Shown: piece by piece, positions 22,756 to 34,353 of the stretch
Layout: each line of letters opens with the position of its first letter
Numbering within the stretch: position 1 is the first letter of the stretch
DNA from: Przewalskia tangutica
Taxonomy: Eukaryota > Streptophyta > Magnoliopsida > Solanales > Solanaceae
DNA: 64,000 bases
NCBI GenBank assembly: GCA_029844215.1
Contig: CM056725.1
Location: 40,454,485 to 40,518,484, forward strand
Direction of reading: 5' to 3'
Program-made: the position numbers and the translations under genes
Notes under the pieces: generated by a model
What the model was told of the DNA's origin: nothing
The model's database searches: none
What the model saw: the letters and a program-made list of their open reading frames with translations, nothing else

Positions 22756-24174
22756 AGTATACGATACTTGGTTTTCGAAAGTATAAGCCTCTTGGTTATA
22801 AAAGTATGTAAGTGTCTAAAGCATAAAGTTAGTATAACGGCTTTATGGGAAGTTAGTTATAATAGCTTTATGGAAAGATGAAATAGTGGTTTACTCTAGT
22901 AATGTAAATAATGATAAATGACTTGAAATGAAGAAAGGTAAATTGATTTGAAGGCATCAATTGCTTAAGGTTTTAAAGAAAGAAGTCACTTGATTTAGAA
23001 GCATATAAATGTATTTCTAAAAGGTATTGTGACTTATCTTGAAAAGTAGATATGACTTGATACTACGGTTATTAGTATCTTGGAAGTTTTATATGAAAAA
23101 GAGTCATTTTAAAAGAATAGAAGTGCGTAGTACTTTGGGTTAAATTCCCGGATTTTATAATGACATGTTAGTGCCTTAAGTAAACTAAAATGAGAGTGTA
23201 TATGAACAAAACTAATAAGAAGTTAGGGGATTTCTTAACTTGCTTATGTTATGTATGGTAAGTCGGTGGTGCTTATGTTATGTATGATAAGCCGGTAGTG
23301 CTTATGTTACGTATGATAGCCGGTTGTGCTAGGTTATGTTATCCTTACGGGGTGGACCCCGGGTTACTACTTATTCCATGGATTTGCTACCCATGATGCG
23401 AGTACGGCGTTTGTACTCATTGCGGGCCCACCGGGCCCATGCGGGTGAAATAGTCCCATGCGGGTGAAATAGTCCCATGCGAGGCGGATGACCTCATTGC
23501 GGGTCCACAGGACCTATGCGGGTGAAATAGCCCCAGGAGTAGGATTTCTTAATGATACTATGGGCGGGTGACCCTACTTTGATCATGAGCCTCCTATTTT
23601 TATGCAGTAAAGTATACACTTGTTTACTCTCATTGTTAGTAAGGCACAGTGTACTGTTATTTGAATTATCATACATGTCTCCAGCTTTATTTTTAGACTT
23701 TATGATTTCATTTCGATTTTCGCTTTACATACTTGGTACATCTGTTGTACTGACCCTCTTTCATCGGGGGTTGCGTTCATGTCGCAGGTAGGGGTAAGCA
23801 GGTGGTGGATCCTCATTTTTAGGAGCACTGATCAGGTGTCAGAAGCTCCATTTCTCCGGAGGATTGTCTTTTGGTACGGTTTCCCTGATGTTGTAGATTT
23901 ATGTACATTCAGGGGTATGGAGGGCCCGTCCCACGCTTGTTATTCTTAGAGTGCATAGTCATATTTGTGGATTGGGTTGTAAGAACAGAGATGTACTGTT
24001 TTATTTTTGGATTATGTATATTTTACGGAAGGTGGCCTTATCGGCTAGCCTGTTGATGTTTAATGTCTAAGTATTTTTATGAGTTGTGTATGTTCCGCTG
24101 CTATTCTCTGATGTATACCTGGAAGGGGTGCCCAGGTAGGGCAACAATCGCGGTCCCGAGGTCGGGTCGTGACA
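22756..24174 (+). repeat. AUT 5' LTR, right part (family B)
   Basis: Resumes directly after E's TSD and ends GGTCGGGTCGTGACA, followed four bases on by a PBS. The end block gtgcccaggtagggca matches the family-B solo LTR at 28398-28445 reversed. Confidence 0.88.
23242..23540 (+). repeat. Tandem repeats in AUT LTR (29-bp and about 20-bp types)
   Basis: gcttatgttatgtatg units recur at about 29 bp from 23242 to 23340. After a unique stretch, GC-rich units with core catgcgggtgaaatagtcc repeat from 23400 to 23540. The position corresponds to the slot of other LTRs. Confidence 0.8.
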
Positions 24175-24178
24175 AAAG

Positions 24179-24190
24179 TGGTATCAAAGC
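24179..24190 (+). other. Primer binding site of AUT (tRNA-Met type)
   Basis: TGGTATCAAAGC four bases after the LTR end; one base differs from the TGGTATCAGAGC complement of initiator tRNA-Met. Confidence 0.85.
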
Positions 24191-24378
24191 AATTAGTCCT
24201 CGGAAAGTGTCTACAGACCGTGTCTAGTAGAGTCTTGATTATCGGTGTGTTGTGCACCACATCTATAATCAGGAGGTTGCAGGACATTTAGGATTGGTTT
24301 CCATTCTTCTCTCACGAGATCGTGCGATGAGTTGTCGTATTAGGTTGAATCCTCTCGACCTATTCTTATGTATCGCTT

Positions 24379-25445
24379 ATGCCTCGCGGAAGCGACTGTG
24401 GCCCATAAGGAAAGGCGGCAGGAGTTGCTAGCGACGCAGAGGGTTACTAGGACTCGTGCCGGACTCTGCGCACGAGGTTGTGGTAGTCGGCGAGTTCACC
24501 ACGCGGTATTAGAAGGCGAGAGCGACCGTAGCTCGAAGGTTCCGACACTGAGCCTCGATTCGCAATCGGGGAAGATTATAGAGATTACGAAGCGAACTGT
24601 GTTATTGACTAGTATAGTGGCGAGCGGCCGGCAGAGCGGGTAGCTAACCTGGCCCGACATCTGGAGGATTTGGGATTTTAGGTTGCAATCCACCCGAGTT
24701 CTATGGTTCGAGATCGAGAGGATCCTCGGGAGTTTATTCAGCGATTCTGGACTATGCAGTGCTTAGAGCCCGGCACATAGTCGATTGTGTTAGCCTCTTC
24801 TGGGTTACATGATATTGCGTTGAACTGGTTTGAGTCCCTGAGGTGTCTAGAGGTGTGGGTGCTCTTCCCGGTATTTGGGATGAGTTCACGAGGCCTTCCT
24901 TGATCACTTTTGCCTCCCGAGATGAGAGAGCCGCGTGGATAGATTCTTGACATTGAGGCGAATGGGAGGACTATCGAGAGTCTGACACAGAGTTTGACTC
25001 ATTGGCGGTATCGCTCGCGATGTGCTTGACATGGCAGGCAGAGTTCATCGCTATGTGATGGGGTTAGACCATCATATGATTACTGCATGCCTAGGAGTGG
25101 CCCTTCAGCCAGGTATGGATATTTCCATGATGCAGGCTTATGCACAGGGGATAGAGGACAGAGAGAGAGAGGATCAGCCAGACTCAGGCCAGCCCAAGAG
25201 TGCTAGGACAGTAGGGTTTCAGGGTAATTTTCGAGGCGGACAGCCTTAGCAGCAGGCCAGGTCCACATTTCAGCCGACACAGAGTGCTCCTTCTCGGTTT
25301 TCTGGCAGGAGGTTTGATCGGTCGGGTTATTCGAAGCGAGTCAAGGCTTGGGTTCCCGAGGCAGGGTCCCGATCGAGATGAGGCCACCTTTACCTCGGTG
25401 TGGTCGGTGTGGTAGTTCCCATCGTGGGGGGTGTTCACGGACCGG
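24379..25445 (+). pseudogene. gag: gag of AUT, frameshifted
   Basis: The start atgcctcgcgga sits at 24379 in the usual gag context but meets a stop within ten codons. Later frames give an NPPEFYGS segment near 24690, a capsid core with ALNWFESL (about 24810-24840), and an open block 25022-25249 (VHRYVMGLDHHMITACLGVA, then GMDISMMQAYAQG). That block ends at TAG 25247-25249 in a Q-rich linker where CAG is expected. A first zinc-knuckle-like unit CGRCGSSHRGGC lies near 25396-25433. The capsid fold and knuckle would bind and package element RNA. The reading frame changes again before the protease. Confidence 0.82.
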
Positions 25446-26020
25446 CAGGCCGCGGCATGGGTCGTGTTGGAGGTCCTAGTTCTAGCGGTCCACAGAACCG
25501 CATATATTCCCTAGCCAGCCGGCAGGATCAGGAGGCTTCCCCGTATGTCATCACAGGTACATTATTGATTTCATGTTGTGACGTTTATGCTTTGATCGAT
25601 CCAGGTTCTACCTTGTCCTATGTGTCCCCTCTTATTGCTGGTAGAATCGGGATAGAGCCGGTGTCAATAGAGCCTTTTGAGGTAGCTACGCCAGTGGGGG
25701 ATTCGGTATTAGCTGAGCGGGTGTACAAAGATTGCCCGGTGTTTATATACAGTCGTCAGACCCTAGCAGACTTGATAGAGTTGGAGATGACTGATTTTGA
25801 CGTCATTATGGGTATGGACTGGTTGTCTTCTTGTTATGCCAATGTTGACTGTAGAGACAGGTTGGTCCGATTCCAGTTTCCTGGTGAGCCAGTTATCGAG
25901 TGGAAGGGCAATACAGCGTCGCCGAGGGGTAGGTTTATTTCTTACCTCAAGGCTAAGAAGATGGTGCAGAAAGGGTACATCTATCATCTGGTTCGTATTA
26001 CGTCTGGTGAGGTTCGATTC
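25400..26020 (+). pseudogene. pol: Protease (retropepsin) region of AUT pol
   Basis: Aspartic protease that would cut the Gag-Pol polyprotein. The open frame beginning at 25400 holds the active-site motif ALIDPGSTLSY (Asp at residue 67) and the second-lobe motif DVIMGMDWL (residues 134-142). The first 30 residues are probably a shifted reading of the gag linker, so 25400 is unlikely to be a real start. The same frame runs on into RT without a break until 26189. Confidence 0.88.
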
Positions 26021-26850
26021 TTGATCGATTCGGTGGTTAGAGAGTTTCCGGATGTATTCCCAGATGATCTTCCAGGTATTCCTCCCGAGAGGGAGATAAA
26101 GTTCTGTATTGACACATTTCTAGACACTCGGCCTATATCTATTCCGCCGTACAGGATGGCACCTGCTGAGTTGAGGGAGTTGAAGGACTAGCTGAAAGAT
26201 TTGCTGGAAAAAGGTTTTATCAGGCCTAGTGTTTCTCCCTGGGGAGCGCCGGTTTTGTTTGTAAAGAAGAAGGATGTGACACTGCGTATGTGTGTTGATT
26301 ACAGGCAGCTGAATAAGGTAACCATCAAGAACAGATACCCCCTCCCTAGGATTGATGATTTGTTTGACCAGTTGCAGGGTGCGAGGTGTTTCTCCAAGAT
26401 AGACCTGCGGTCTGATTATCATCAGGTGCGAGTTAGAGAGGCAGATATCCCAAAGACTGCATTCAGGACCCGGTATGGGCACTATGAGTTCAGTGATGTC
26501 TTTCGGTTTGACCAACGCTCAGCGGTATTTATGGACTTGATGAACCGGTGTTCAAGCCATTTTGGATACGTTGTTATAGTATTCATTGATGATATCTGGT
26601 TTATTCGCGTCTGAGCGAGCATGCGAATCACTTGAGGACGGTACTTGGGGTCCTTCGGAGCCGGCAGTTGTTCGCCAAGTTCTCCAAGTGTGAGTTTTGG
26701 TTGGCCTCAGTGGCATTCTTGGGGCATATTATCGGGGCTGATAGTGTTCAGGTTGATACGGTGAAGATTGAGGCAGTCAAGTCTTGGCCGAGACCTACTA
26801 CTCCGACGGAGGTGCGCAATTTCTTAGAAATTTGTGAGTTATTATCGTAG
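26021..26850 (+). pseudogene. pol: Reverse transcriptase region of AUT pol, with stop and frameshifts
   Basis: The RT N-terminus (FPDVFPDDLPGIPPER, then PYRMAPAELREL) is in frame with the protease. A TAG at 26189-26191 falls where Q is expected. The same frame then gives SPWGAPVLFVKKKD, DYRQLNKVTIKNRYPLPRID, FSKIDLRSDYHQ (first catalytic Asp) and VIVFIDD (catalytic Asp pair). Between them a run is garbled by three small deletions that together restore the frame (26490-26520). The frame is lost after FIDD near 26600. The thumb (RQLFAKFSKCEFW, VAFLGHI) continues in another frame to about 26825. Confidence 0.9.
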
Positions 26851-27391
26851 GTTTGTGGAGCGGTTGCCGATATCGCCACCGTTTACTAGGCTGACTCAGA
26901 AAGCAGCTAAGTTCCAGTGGACAGAAGCTTGTGAGAAGGGCTTCCAGTTACTGAAGGAAAAGTTGTCGACGACTCCAGTTCTTACTCTTCCCGAGGGGTT
27001 AGAGGGCTACGTGATTTATTGTGATGCCTCGGGTATCGGGCTAGCGTGCGTATTGATGCAGCACGGTAATGTGATAGCCTATGCTTCCCGGAAGCTACAG
27101 AAGCATGAGAGAAATTACCCTACTCACGACTTAGAGTTGGCCGCAGTTATTCATGCCTTGAAGATTTGGAGACATTATTTATACGGGGTTCATGTGGATA
27201 TTTATACAGACCACAAGAGCCTTCAGTACATCTTCAGGCAGAGGGAGCTGAACTTGCGGCAGAGACGGTGGTTAGAGTTGTTGAAGAATTATGATGTTAA
27301 TATCCTATACCACCCGGGAAAAGCCAACGTGGTTGCAGATGCTTTGAGTCGTAGATCGATGGGGAGTCTGTCAGAGGTGCAGCCCAGATAG
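26834..27391 (+). pseudogene. pol: RNase H region of AUT pol
   Basis: The open frame starts at the RT-RNase H connection (SYYRRFVE, LTQKAAKFQWTEACEKGFQ). It carries the catalytic set: D in VIYCDASGIGLACVL, E in THDLELAAVIHALKIWRHYLYG and D in IYTDHKSLQYIF. It then has the ADALSRR motif that ends RNase H in Ty3/gypsy elements. It would degrade RNA of the RNA-DNA hybrid. The frame ends at TAG 27389-27391, followed by a one-base shift into the integrase frame. This is the longest clean piece of AUT pol. Confidence 0.9.
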
Positions 27392-28144
27392 ACAGGACAT
27401 GGTCCGTCAGATCTATCAGCTAGCGAGCCTTGGGGTTCGTTTGGTCTATACCGATGATAGTGGGGTACGAGTTCGTGAGATTGCCGAGTCTTCCATCGTT
27501 GATGAGGTGAAGAGGCGATAGTATGAGGACCCAGTTATGATACGGTATCGAGATACGGCCCTTCGAGAGGAGATGAGTCTATTTGAGGTAGCGCCTGATG
27601 GGGTGCTAAGATTTGAGGACAGATTGTGTGTTTCCGATGTTGCAGGACTTCGTCAGCAGATTCTGGGGAAGGCACACAGTGCTCGTTACTCTATTCATCC
27701 GGGGTCGACTAAGATGTACCATGACCTCAGATGTGTATATTGGTGGGATGGCCTGAAGAGGGACGTGGCAGGTTTTGTTGCTCAGTGTCCTAATTGTCAG
27801 CAGGTCAAGGTTGAGCACCAGAAGCCCGGTGGGCTATTGCAGGCGATTGATATTCCGACATAGAAGTGGGAGGTGATCAACATGGATTTTGTTACAGGGT
27901 TACCTCGTACTCAGAGGAAGTGTGATTCCATCTGGGTTATTGTTGACAGGCTGACGAAATCAGCCCACTTTCTTCCAGTCAGGACTACGTATTCGGCTGA
28001 GGATTATGCTAGATTGTATATCAGGGAGATTGTGCGACTGCACGGAGTTCCTATATCGATTATATCGCATGCAGAAGCCCGATTTACGCTAACTTCCGAG
28101 GTCTTTTCGAAGGGTTAGGGACACAGCGTGAGTCTCAAGATCGC
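27392..28144 (+). pseudogene. pol: Integrase N-terminal half of AUT pol, cut by element D
   Basis: The zinc-binding HHCC domain is in 27537-27863 (AHSARYSIHPGSTKMYHDLR, then CPNCQQVK). In-frame TAGs occur at 27519-27521 and 27861-27863. The core begins with INMDFVTGLPRTQ (first catalytic Asp) and runs through RLTKSAHFLPVRTTYSAEDY and IREIVRLHGVPISII. Where A1 has ISDRGAQ, this copy reads ISHAEAR, so the second catalytic Asp is lost as written; the bases there differ at two CAGs. The frame shifts near 28100, and the element is broken at 28144 by D. Confidence 0.88.
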
Positions 28145-28397
28145 TGCGTTACGACACGATCCTGCCGTGATCGTGCCTTACCCGGGCACCCAAGTAGACA
28201 TACATCAGATTAATCAGCGGAATATAAAAACAAGACATGAAACAATTATAGAATGAGAACAGTTTATCGAGAGAAGATTGCCTTTCGGCATGAATATATA
28301 TAAAAGCTTGAATAGTTACATCCCTTTTACAACCCTGCCCACAACAGTACTACAGACCTCTAAGATTTTTACAACAACTATGACGGGACAGGGCCCC
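28145..28397 (-). repeat. 3' LTR of D, left piece
   Basis: Nearly identical to 63581-63835 (shared cacccaagtagacatacatc, then tatagaatgagaacagttta). The first 30 bases are garbled compared with that copy at CCCGGG and CTG sites. It is interrupted at the TSD gcccc (28393-28397). Confidence 0.9.
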
Positions 28398-28753
28398 TGT
28401 CACACCCCGAACCCCGGGGCCCGTGACTGGTGCCCTACCTGGGCACCCTTCTACCTTAACAATTAAGTAAACTGCGGAAATTTCATAACACCTCTTTTTT
28501 TTTCCTTTTAAACCAATCGTACGTGCAAGGGCAAAGCCGACAAGGCTGCCATATAATATACATAACAAAAGACACTACACCGTACATGAGTCCAATCCCA
28601 CATATGAATACAGACCTCTAAGAGTTATACTGAACTATGATCGACAAGGCCCCGCTGCACCATAATCGCATAAAAGTCTGCATCGAAAGAACTTATACCA
28701 AAAGATAAACTCCCGAACAGAAGGAGCTATCCAAAAACTCTGAGCAGGGTCCT
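28398..28753 (-). repeat. Family-B solo LTR, piece 1
   Basis: LTR end tgtcacaccccgaacc, then the gtgccctacctgggcaccc block, matching AUT's LTR end at 24120-24174 reversed. It is cut at 28753 by G. Confidence 0.87.
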
Positions 28754-29079
28754 TGTTATACCCCGTAGTTCCAGGGTATGTATGCGAGGACGTACGTACG
28801 AGAATACGACAGAAAGTTTGGAAAGGAAGAAAGAGGTGATTTTTCCACGGAAAAGTTTCCGGTTTTTGTGAAGGAAAAAGGTTCGTTAATGGGAATTGGA
28901 TTCCCAGATTTGGTATTTGGACTTCTTAGATTATATTAGAATTTTGGAATTTTATTTTCGGAAATGGTCACGTGGGGCCCACGGGAGAAATTTACGGTTT
29001 TGTGGGGCCCACTTTGTTTTCGAGATTTTGGCCATTGTGGATATTTTCGGAAGATGTTTTTTTTTTTGGGCCAATAGAA

Positions 29080-29489
29080 GGGTGACACGTGTCACCCCCG
29101 CCTAGGTGGCTCGCCGAATGGCATTTGTGCACAACACCCTGCTAGAGTCGCCGACTAAACGCTTTACATAACTTGCAGGGAAAATTCCGCTATGTCTTTT
29201 CTTATTTTTGCGGATTTTTCCGAGAAACGAACATTTTGGACCAACGAGGGTGATACGTGTCACCCTCACATCGAAGCAGTGGGCGCTTAGCCGATCAGTG
29301 GGCAAGTTGTTGGTAGATATTTGTGTAGATATTTGTGAGGGTTTTAAGGAGTAGGGACTAGGGGCACTTGGGCATATCTGCCCTACACTTGCCTAGCACT
29401 TGGCTAGATCTCGCCATTGGTTGGCCTTGGCTTGTGCTATAAATACCCTCTAAGGTTGAAGACTTCTTCATCCAAAATGCCTAAGTCTT
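29080..29489 (+). promoter_or_regulatory. G 5' LTR promoter: two palindromes, TATA box, start-site stem
   Basis: Perfect GGGTGACACGTGTCACCC at 29080-29097, a second copy gagggtgatacgtgtcaccctc at 29246-29267, TATAAATA at 29438-29445, and AAGACTT (29459) facing AAGTCTT (29483). Confidence 0.77.
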
Positions 29490-31319
29490 GAGAGCCTTCC
29501 TCCCCTTTTCGCGAGGCCCCTTGGCCGAGAGTTTCCCCTAGTGGGGTAGGCCGAGGTAGCCACCCCTCCTTGTGGTGTGGCCGGGTACCCCAGCCTAGGT
29601 TGTTTTCAGATAATACCCCTTTGTGGTATAGAAATACTCTCCTAGTATTGTTATAATGTCCAAATACCTCGCCCAAATACCTTGTAGTATTCCCAAGGTT
29701 ACACTAATACAAAAGCCCGTAAAATACTATTATACTTCCGTCCACTACAAAACCGAAACCCTAGGAAAATCTCCATAGTCCTGGAGTATTGTGTAGAAGT
29801 TGGTTAGAACTTCTAAGGGTGGTTTAGCGGGTTGGAGCGCCTGAGTCGAGCTAAAACTTTGCTAAGGATCGACATTAAACTCGGATAATTATGGGCTTAT
29901 CGAGGTAACTATCTTGTCCCCTTTGTAATTGGATATTACATGTTGTAGGAATATATAGTTAAAGTATACTATATATATATAATCAACATAGCTTGTGGCT
30001 ATGTCCTTGGACTTAAGCTCGAAGAATCGAATCAGAATTACATAGGATCAGACATGAGACTTGTGTAGTAGTACCGCGAGTAGAATTGTACCCGTTAGGT
30101 TAGACGATAACCCCGGTTGGCTTGGTAGCCGCCTCGATAGAGGAGGAGGTTTACGCTGTCATGGGGAGGTCTGCCAATTTTCGTAGAATGTTCTACGATG
30201 AGATCTAAATGTTAATAAGCGCGTGGCCTTATAGGTTGATGTACTACGTGTGGCGCGATCTACGTGGCTTAAGGGGTAGCCGACGTTTGGAAGTACTTGA
30301 GCGCTTGCTATGAGTCGATACTCGTCGCGAGGTATGTGAACCTCTTCCTATCTCTTCTAGCATGATATGTGTGAACTATGTAGTACGGTGAGACGCATAC
30401 GTGCTAAATGTGTTTGAGTGGTTTAAAACATAAAGTGTTATAACGCTTTATGGGAAGTTGGTTATAACTTTATGTTAGTAAGAAAATACATGTGGTTTTT
30501 AAAAGGTAATCGATTTGAACTATAATCGCTTGTTATATGTTAAGAAAGAATCGAAGTATTTCAAAAGATTTTTTTTGAAAGGAGAAGTAATATTTGGTGT
30601 TTGAAAACTTAAGAGTTATACTAGCTTTATGGGAAGTTAGGTATAACGGCTTAAGAATGCTTTACTGATTTCGGAAATCAGAATGTGTATCGACAAACCA
30701 TCGCAATACATTAAAAGGAAATGTTTTGAATAATTAAGTATTATTAAAACCAAGAGAAACTTCCATCTGCATAGAAGCTAAGATGAGACAAAATGATATT
30801 TCCTAGATCATGGCTGCTGTAATAAGATTGTTATAAACAAGAATATCCTACTCACATATAAGGCTTATGTTTCTCAGATTGTTTAAAAGAGAATTATATT
30901 CTTAAATGAATAAGACTATGAACTACGAAACCTTTCTAAAATAAGAAACGTGAACATTTGAAATTAGGCAAACTTGGACGTTTGGAAAATAATGTTGTTA
31001 CTTGATTTTACAAAGGTAAGAGTTTTGGTTTTCTTAAAAGGACAGTCACTCTATTTTATACTACGGGTATTGTGTGACTTATGTGAAAGAAACAGATCTT
31101 TTTTTAAGATTTTAATGTGTGAAGTACTTTGGGGATAGATACCCGAACTTGTTAGTATAAAGTACCTTGTGTGAATAACTTGATTGTATTGGTTTGTGAT
31201 AGCCTTGTAATACTTTCTTGTTGCTTTGATAAGTAAACGTGTTAGGATGCTACGTGTGTTAGTATCTTGTGATGTTTGTGTAGGGGTTTCCTTGATTGTG
31301 CTTATTAACTATCGTTATG

Positions 31320-31640
31320 ATAGTATTGTGGCATTCATCTCGAGATGATTCCGGGTTAAGCTGCCCTCCGACGCGGGTAGACTCGGTGATGCAGGACCAT
31401 GATTCGAGAATACCTCATGCGGGTCCCGGGGCCTATGCGGAGCTACGAGAGTTCCGTGTTAGTGCGTCCTTTATGGGCATGCGGTCCTGTGGCTACGCGA
31501 CTGGAAAGTCCGTGGCGACGCCGGGAGTAGCTACCTCGATGCGGGAATACCTCATGCGGCCGATGAGATTGGCCTACGCGAGTCAGCGGAAGTTCCAGGA
31601 CTAGACGCGCACATTAGATATCGCGCAAGTGGCGGCTTTG
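31320..31640 (+). repeat. GC-rich degenerate repeat slot in G 5' LTR
   Basis: Units around gaatacctcatgcgggtc, ctatgcggagctacg and gttccgtgttagtgcgtcc. The matching region is 37190-37530 in the 3' LTR and, reversed, 45240-45560 in solo LTR H. Confidence 0.7.
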
Positions 31641-32425
31641 ATAATGTGACGGTCTTGACAGATCTTATGATACATTTTATGTACTTGTTGTTATGTGGGT
31701 GTTAGTAGTCGGCTATGCCTTCGCATTTACCCCATGCAGCTTTATTAGGACACGTGGGACACGTGTTCATATGTATTCCTCGTGCTTGTATATCATAAAT
31801 CACGGCGGTGAGGAAGGTATTCCACGCACGATTGATGTGGGCGTGAGACCCATTGTTAAATTGAGTGATGACTGAGGTGTGAGTCCACGACTTGACATGA
31901 TCGCTATTTATGGTGAATCGTAGTTTGGTTATCATACATGTCTCCCGCTTTGTATAGACTACTATGATTTCATTTACGATTTATTTTTAGTTTCACATAC
32001 TCTGCACTGTTATCTCGACCTCCTTCGGGCCGCGTTCATGCCGCAGTTGAGGTACATCGATCGTTGATCCTAGCTCGTGGTCACGTCATTGCGTTTGGGA
32101 AGCTCCGCTTTCTCCGAGGCTTATCGGTGGTATAGTCCCCGTCAGAGTAAGTGTTTACATTCGGGGTTTGGCGGGCCCCGTCCCGCCATCATGGTCGTAT
32201 CATTCTTAGAGGTCCGTAGTAATCGCCAGGCGTGGTTGGTAAAAAGGATTAAGTTGTTCATTTGTAAAAGAGTTGATGGTTATATATATGCCGAAAGGCA
32301 AGTTTTCCGCATTATTGTTTTATATTTCCGTTATCTCATGTTGTTGTTTTATGTTCCTGATTACTCGATGTTGTGTCACTAGGGTGCCCGGTAAGGCACC
32401 AACACGCCCGCCGGTCGTGACAAAG

Positions 32426-32437
32426 TGGTATCGAGCG
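32426..32437 (+). other. Primer binding site of G (tRNA-Met type, altered)
   Basis: TGGTATCGAGCG right after the LTR end, with CAG reduced to CG as in F and C. Confidence 0.8.
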
Positions 32438-32626
32438 ATTAATCCTCGGAAAGTGTCTACGCATCGTATCCAAGAGAGTCTTGATTATCTGGGTGTTGTG
32501 CACCACACCAATATTCATGAGGCTATAGTATTTTTAGGATTGGTTTCTATTCTTCTAACTCTGAGATCTTGCCTTAGAGCTGTGTTGTAAGTTGGAGCCT
32601 CTGACTAAATTATTTCCCTTATCGTT

Positions 32627-33081
32627 ATGCCTCCGCAGGGCAACCCGCCCGGGAGGCAAGGCACCGGCGGAGCCGCGAGTAGAGTTCGTGAGGGTGGCGA
32701 GGGCACAGCCAAATCATTACCTAGGGTAGTGCTTCATTCGGGATTTCGCGACGCCACTAGCCCCAAAGAGTTTAAGCATGGCGACGGCGGTTCCTACCGC
32801 GCCATGATATGTGAACCTTCGGGCCCACGCAGAACCGAGAATATAGATTGCAAGAGACAACCTTGTTACTAGCTATGGATTTGGCTACCAGAGAGTATAC
32901 CGATGTATCGCGAGTCTTGATGACTACCTAAGAGAAGGTTGTGCAAGAGTAATCCTTCAGTTAGGCTTGAGCATGGCACAGTATGCGGGCTTATGCGCAG
33001 CAGCCGAGAAACGTAGATCGACGTTAACCAAGGACAGCAGAAGAGGCGAGCAGAAAGGCGTCCTTCTGCAACTTTCAAGGT
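32627..33081 (+). pseudogene. gag: gag of G, truncated, no zinc knuckle
   Basis: Opens atgcctccgcag at 32627 with a frame to 32872 rich in Gly and Arg. Other frames then give the VATREYTDV, GLSMAQYAGL and AEKRRS-like blocks shared with E. At 33081 the sequence jumps from the ccttctgcaactttcaagg block (E near 8164-8180) to tgagtataccttaagtgct (E near 8802-8822). About 0.6 kb with the linker and both zinc knuckles is therefore missing. The product could not bind RNA through knuckles. Confidence 0.8.
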
Positions 33082-33560
33082 GAGTATACCTTAAGTGCTA
33101 TGTTCTGATAGCAGTGTGTTAGTTGTGATTAGAAATCATGGTGGGTTAACCGAGTAAGATTTTTGGAGGATAGAGAAAGTGTGAGCCTTAGAGCTTTATA
33201 CGCAAAGACCTTAGAGGTAAGGCCATCTCGAGAAAGGTGTAGTGTTATGTTTGACCCTTATAGGAGTGCATAGTGCACGTGAGCTATGTTCGTGGGATAA
33301 GTCCCTGAGTAGCGTGATTTGAAAGAAGGTAGTCGAGCTAGAAAGACCGCTAGGTTTTCGTAATATGATTTGTGAAATTATTCCTTCTGAGCTAGTGTTT
33401 TGCGCAATGCCGGTCGGGTTGAGGCCACGCGGGTCAACCCGCCGCGTATGGTGGTGGTCAGTTTGTGGTGGTCCCGCCTTGGTAGGGTCACGAGGGTGTT
33501 AGGCCCAGTTTAGTTAACCCAGATGAGTTCGTGGATGCGTCGACCGGTGGTCGGCCGACG
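33082..33560 (+). other. Spacer after gag in G
   Basis: Homologous to E 8806-9290; no coding sequence seen. It carries the gttaggcccagtttagttaaccc block near 33500. Confidence 0.65.
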
Positions 33561-34300
33561 GGGCGACCATCGTGTTCTTCGGTCGGGACCGCTTTACTCT
33601 ACCGTGTTGGGTTATCGAAGGTTGTAAGGTTGCACGGGTGCCTACCTTCACCTTATGACGCATGGAGCCAGTGGGCACCTGTTTTTGTTTCTCGAAGTTT
33701 TGCCGGGCATGTGTTAAGAACTCGGGTAAGTCTCGACCGCATTCGCCTCGCCGGTGTTTGGATTTCGGGGATAGTTGCGGGATTGTTGTCTCCTGTGGAG
33801 GTAGTGTTTAAGCTACCATTTCGTGTTCGGATGTCGCCTTTTGAAGCCTCAGAGGGCGGAAGTGTAAGTTGCCACGATTGGTTCGATGTTGGCAAGGTTC
33901 GATTAGTTGGTTCAGCTTGTTCCGGCAGATCGTGGATAGTGCGGCTTGTCTAGAAGAAGTTCGCACTCGGAGAAATCGTGCGGATAATCGCGACGACGCC
34001 AGAGTTCGTGCCGACGGTCGGTCTTCTTGAAAGTACCACCCCGGTTAGGGTGTGACGAGTTTTGAAACAAAGGGAACTTAGCCCGAGTTACTGGGGCCCT
34101 TTAGTTCATGTGAAGAATAGGCCAGTTGCCTATATGTTAGCTTGCCGTCCGACTTAGGAGGCGATTCCGGCCTTTCGTATTGTTATGATCGGAAAGTATC
34201 GAGATCCATCCAGAGTGTTCCCGCTAATGATGACCACGTTAGAGATAGTAACCCCGAGTTTTGGAAACCGGCCGACGTAATGTGGTAAGAGTTCGAGTGT
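33561..34300 (+). pseudogene. Integrase remnant of G
   Basis: The same decayed layout as E. There is a ggttgtaaggttgcacgggtg block near 33620, then atgtcgccttttgaagcctcagagggcgga near 33829-33858 (a PYEALYGRK relic). Next come gattggttcgatgttggcaaggtt, the GPY-region relic cgagttactggggccc near 34085, and gatccatccagagtgttccc near 34203. The catalytic Glu segment is missing and no frame is open. It supports common descent of E, G and D from one deleted progenitor. Confidence 0.78.
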
Positions 34301-34353
34301 ACGAGATCCTCCGATCGCAGGCCGGCACATTTGTTGGGTCGCCGAGCAAGGCT

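Larger units (their letters stand above)
3561..28144 (+). mobile_element. Autonomous Tekay-like element AUT (family-B LTR), nested and incomplete
   Basis: The oldest layer. Its 5' LTR is split by E into 3561-4611 and 22756-24174, and its LTR start lies left of A1. After the LTR end come a PBS (24179), gag (24379), then protease, RT, RNase H and integrase up to 28144, where element D interrupts the integrase core. The rest lies beyond 64000. It is the only element here that retains all pol enzymes, though with stops and frameshifts. Confidence 0.88.
28754..32422 (+). repeat. 5' LTR of G (3669 bp)
   Basis: Starts TGTTATACCCCGTAGTTCC, ends CGGTCGTGACA, and is followed by a PBS. Nearly identical to 34600-38290. 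Confidence 0.92.

Noticed and set aside
24179..24190. tRNA gene fragment
   Set aside because: Only the 12-base primer-site complement is present; there is no cloverleaf.
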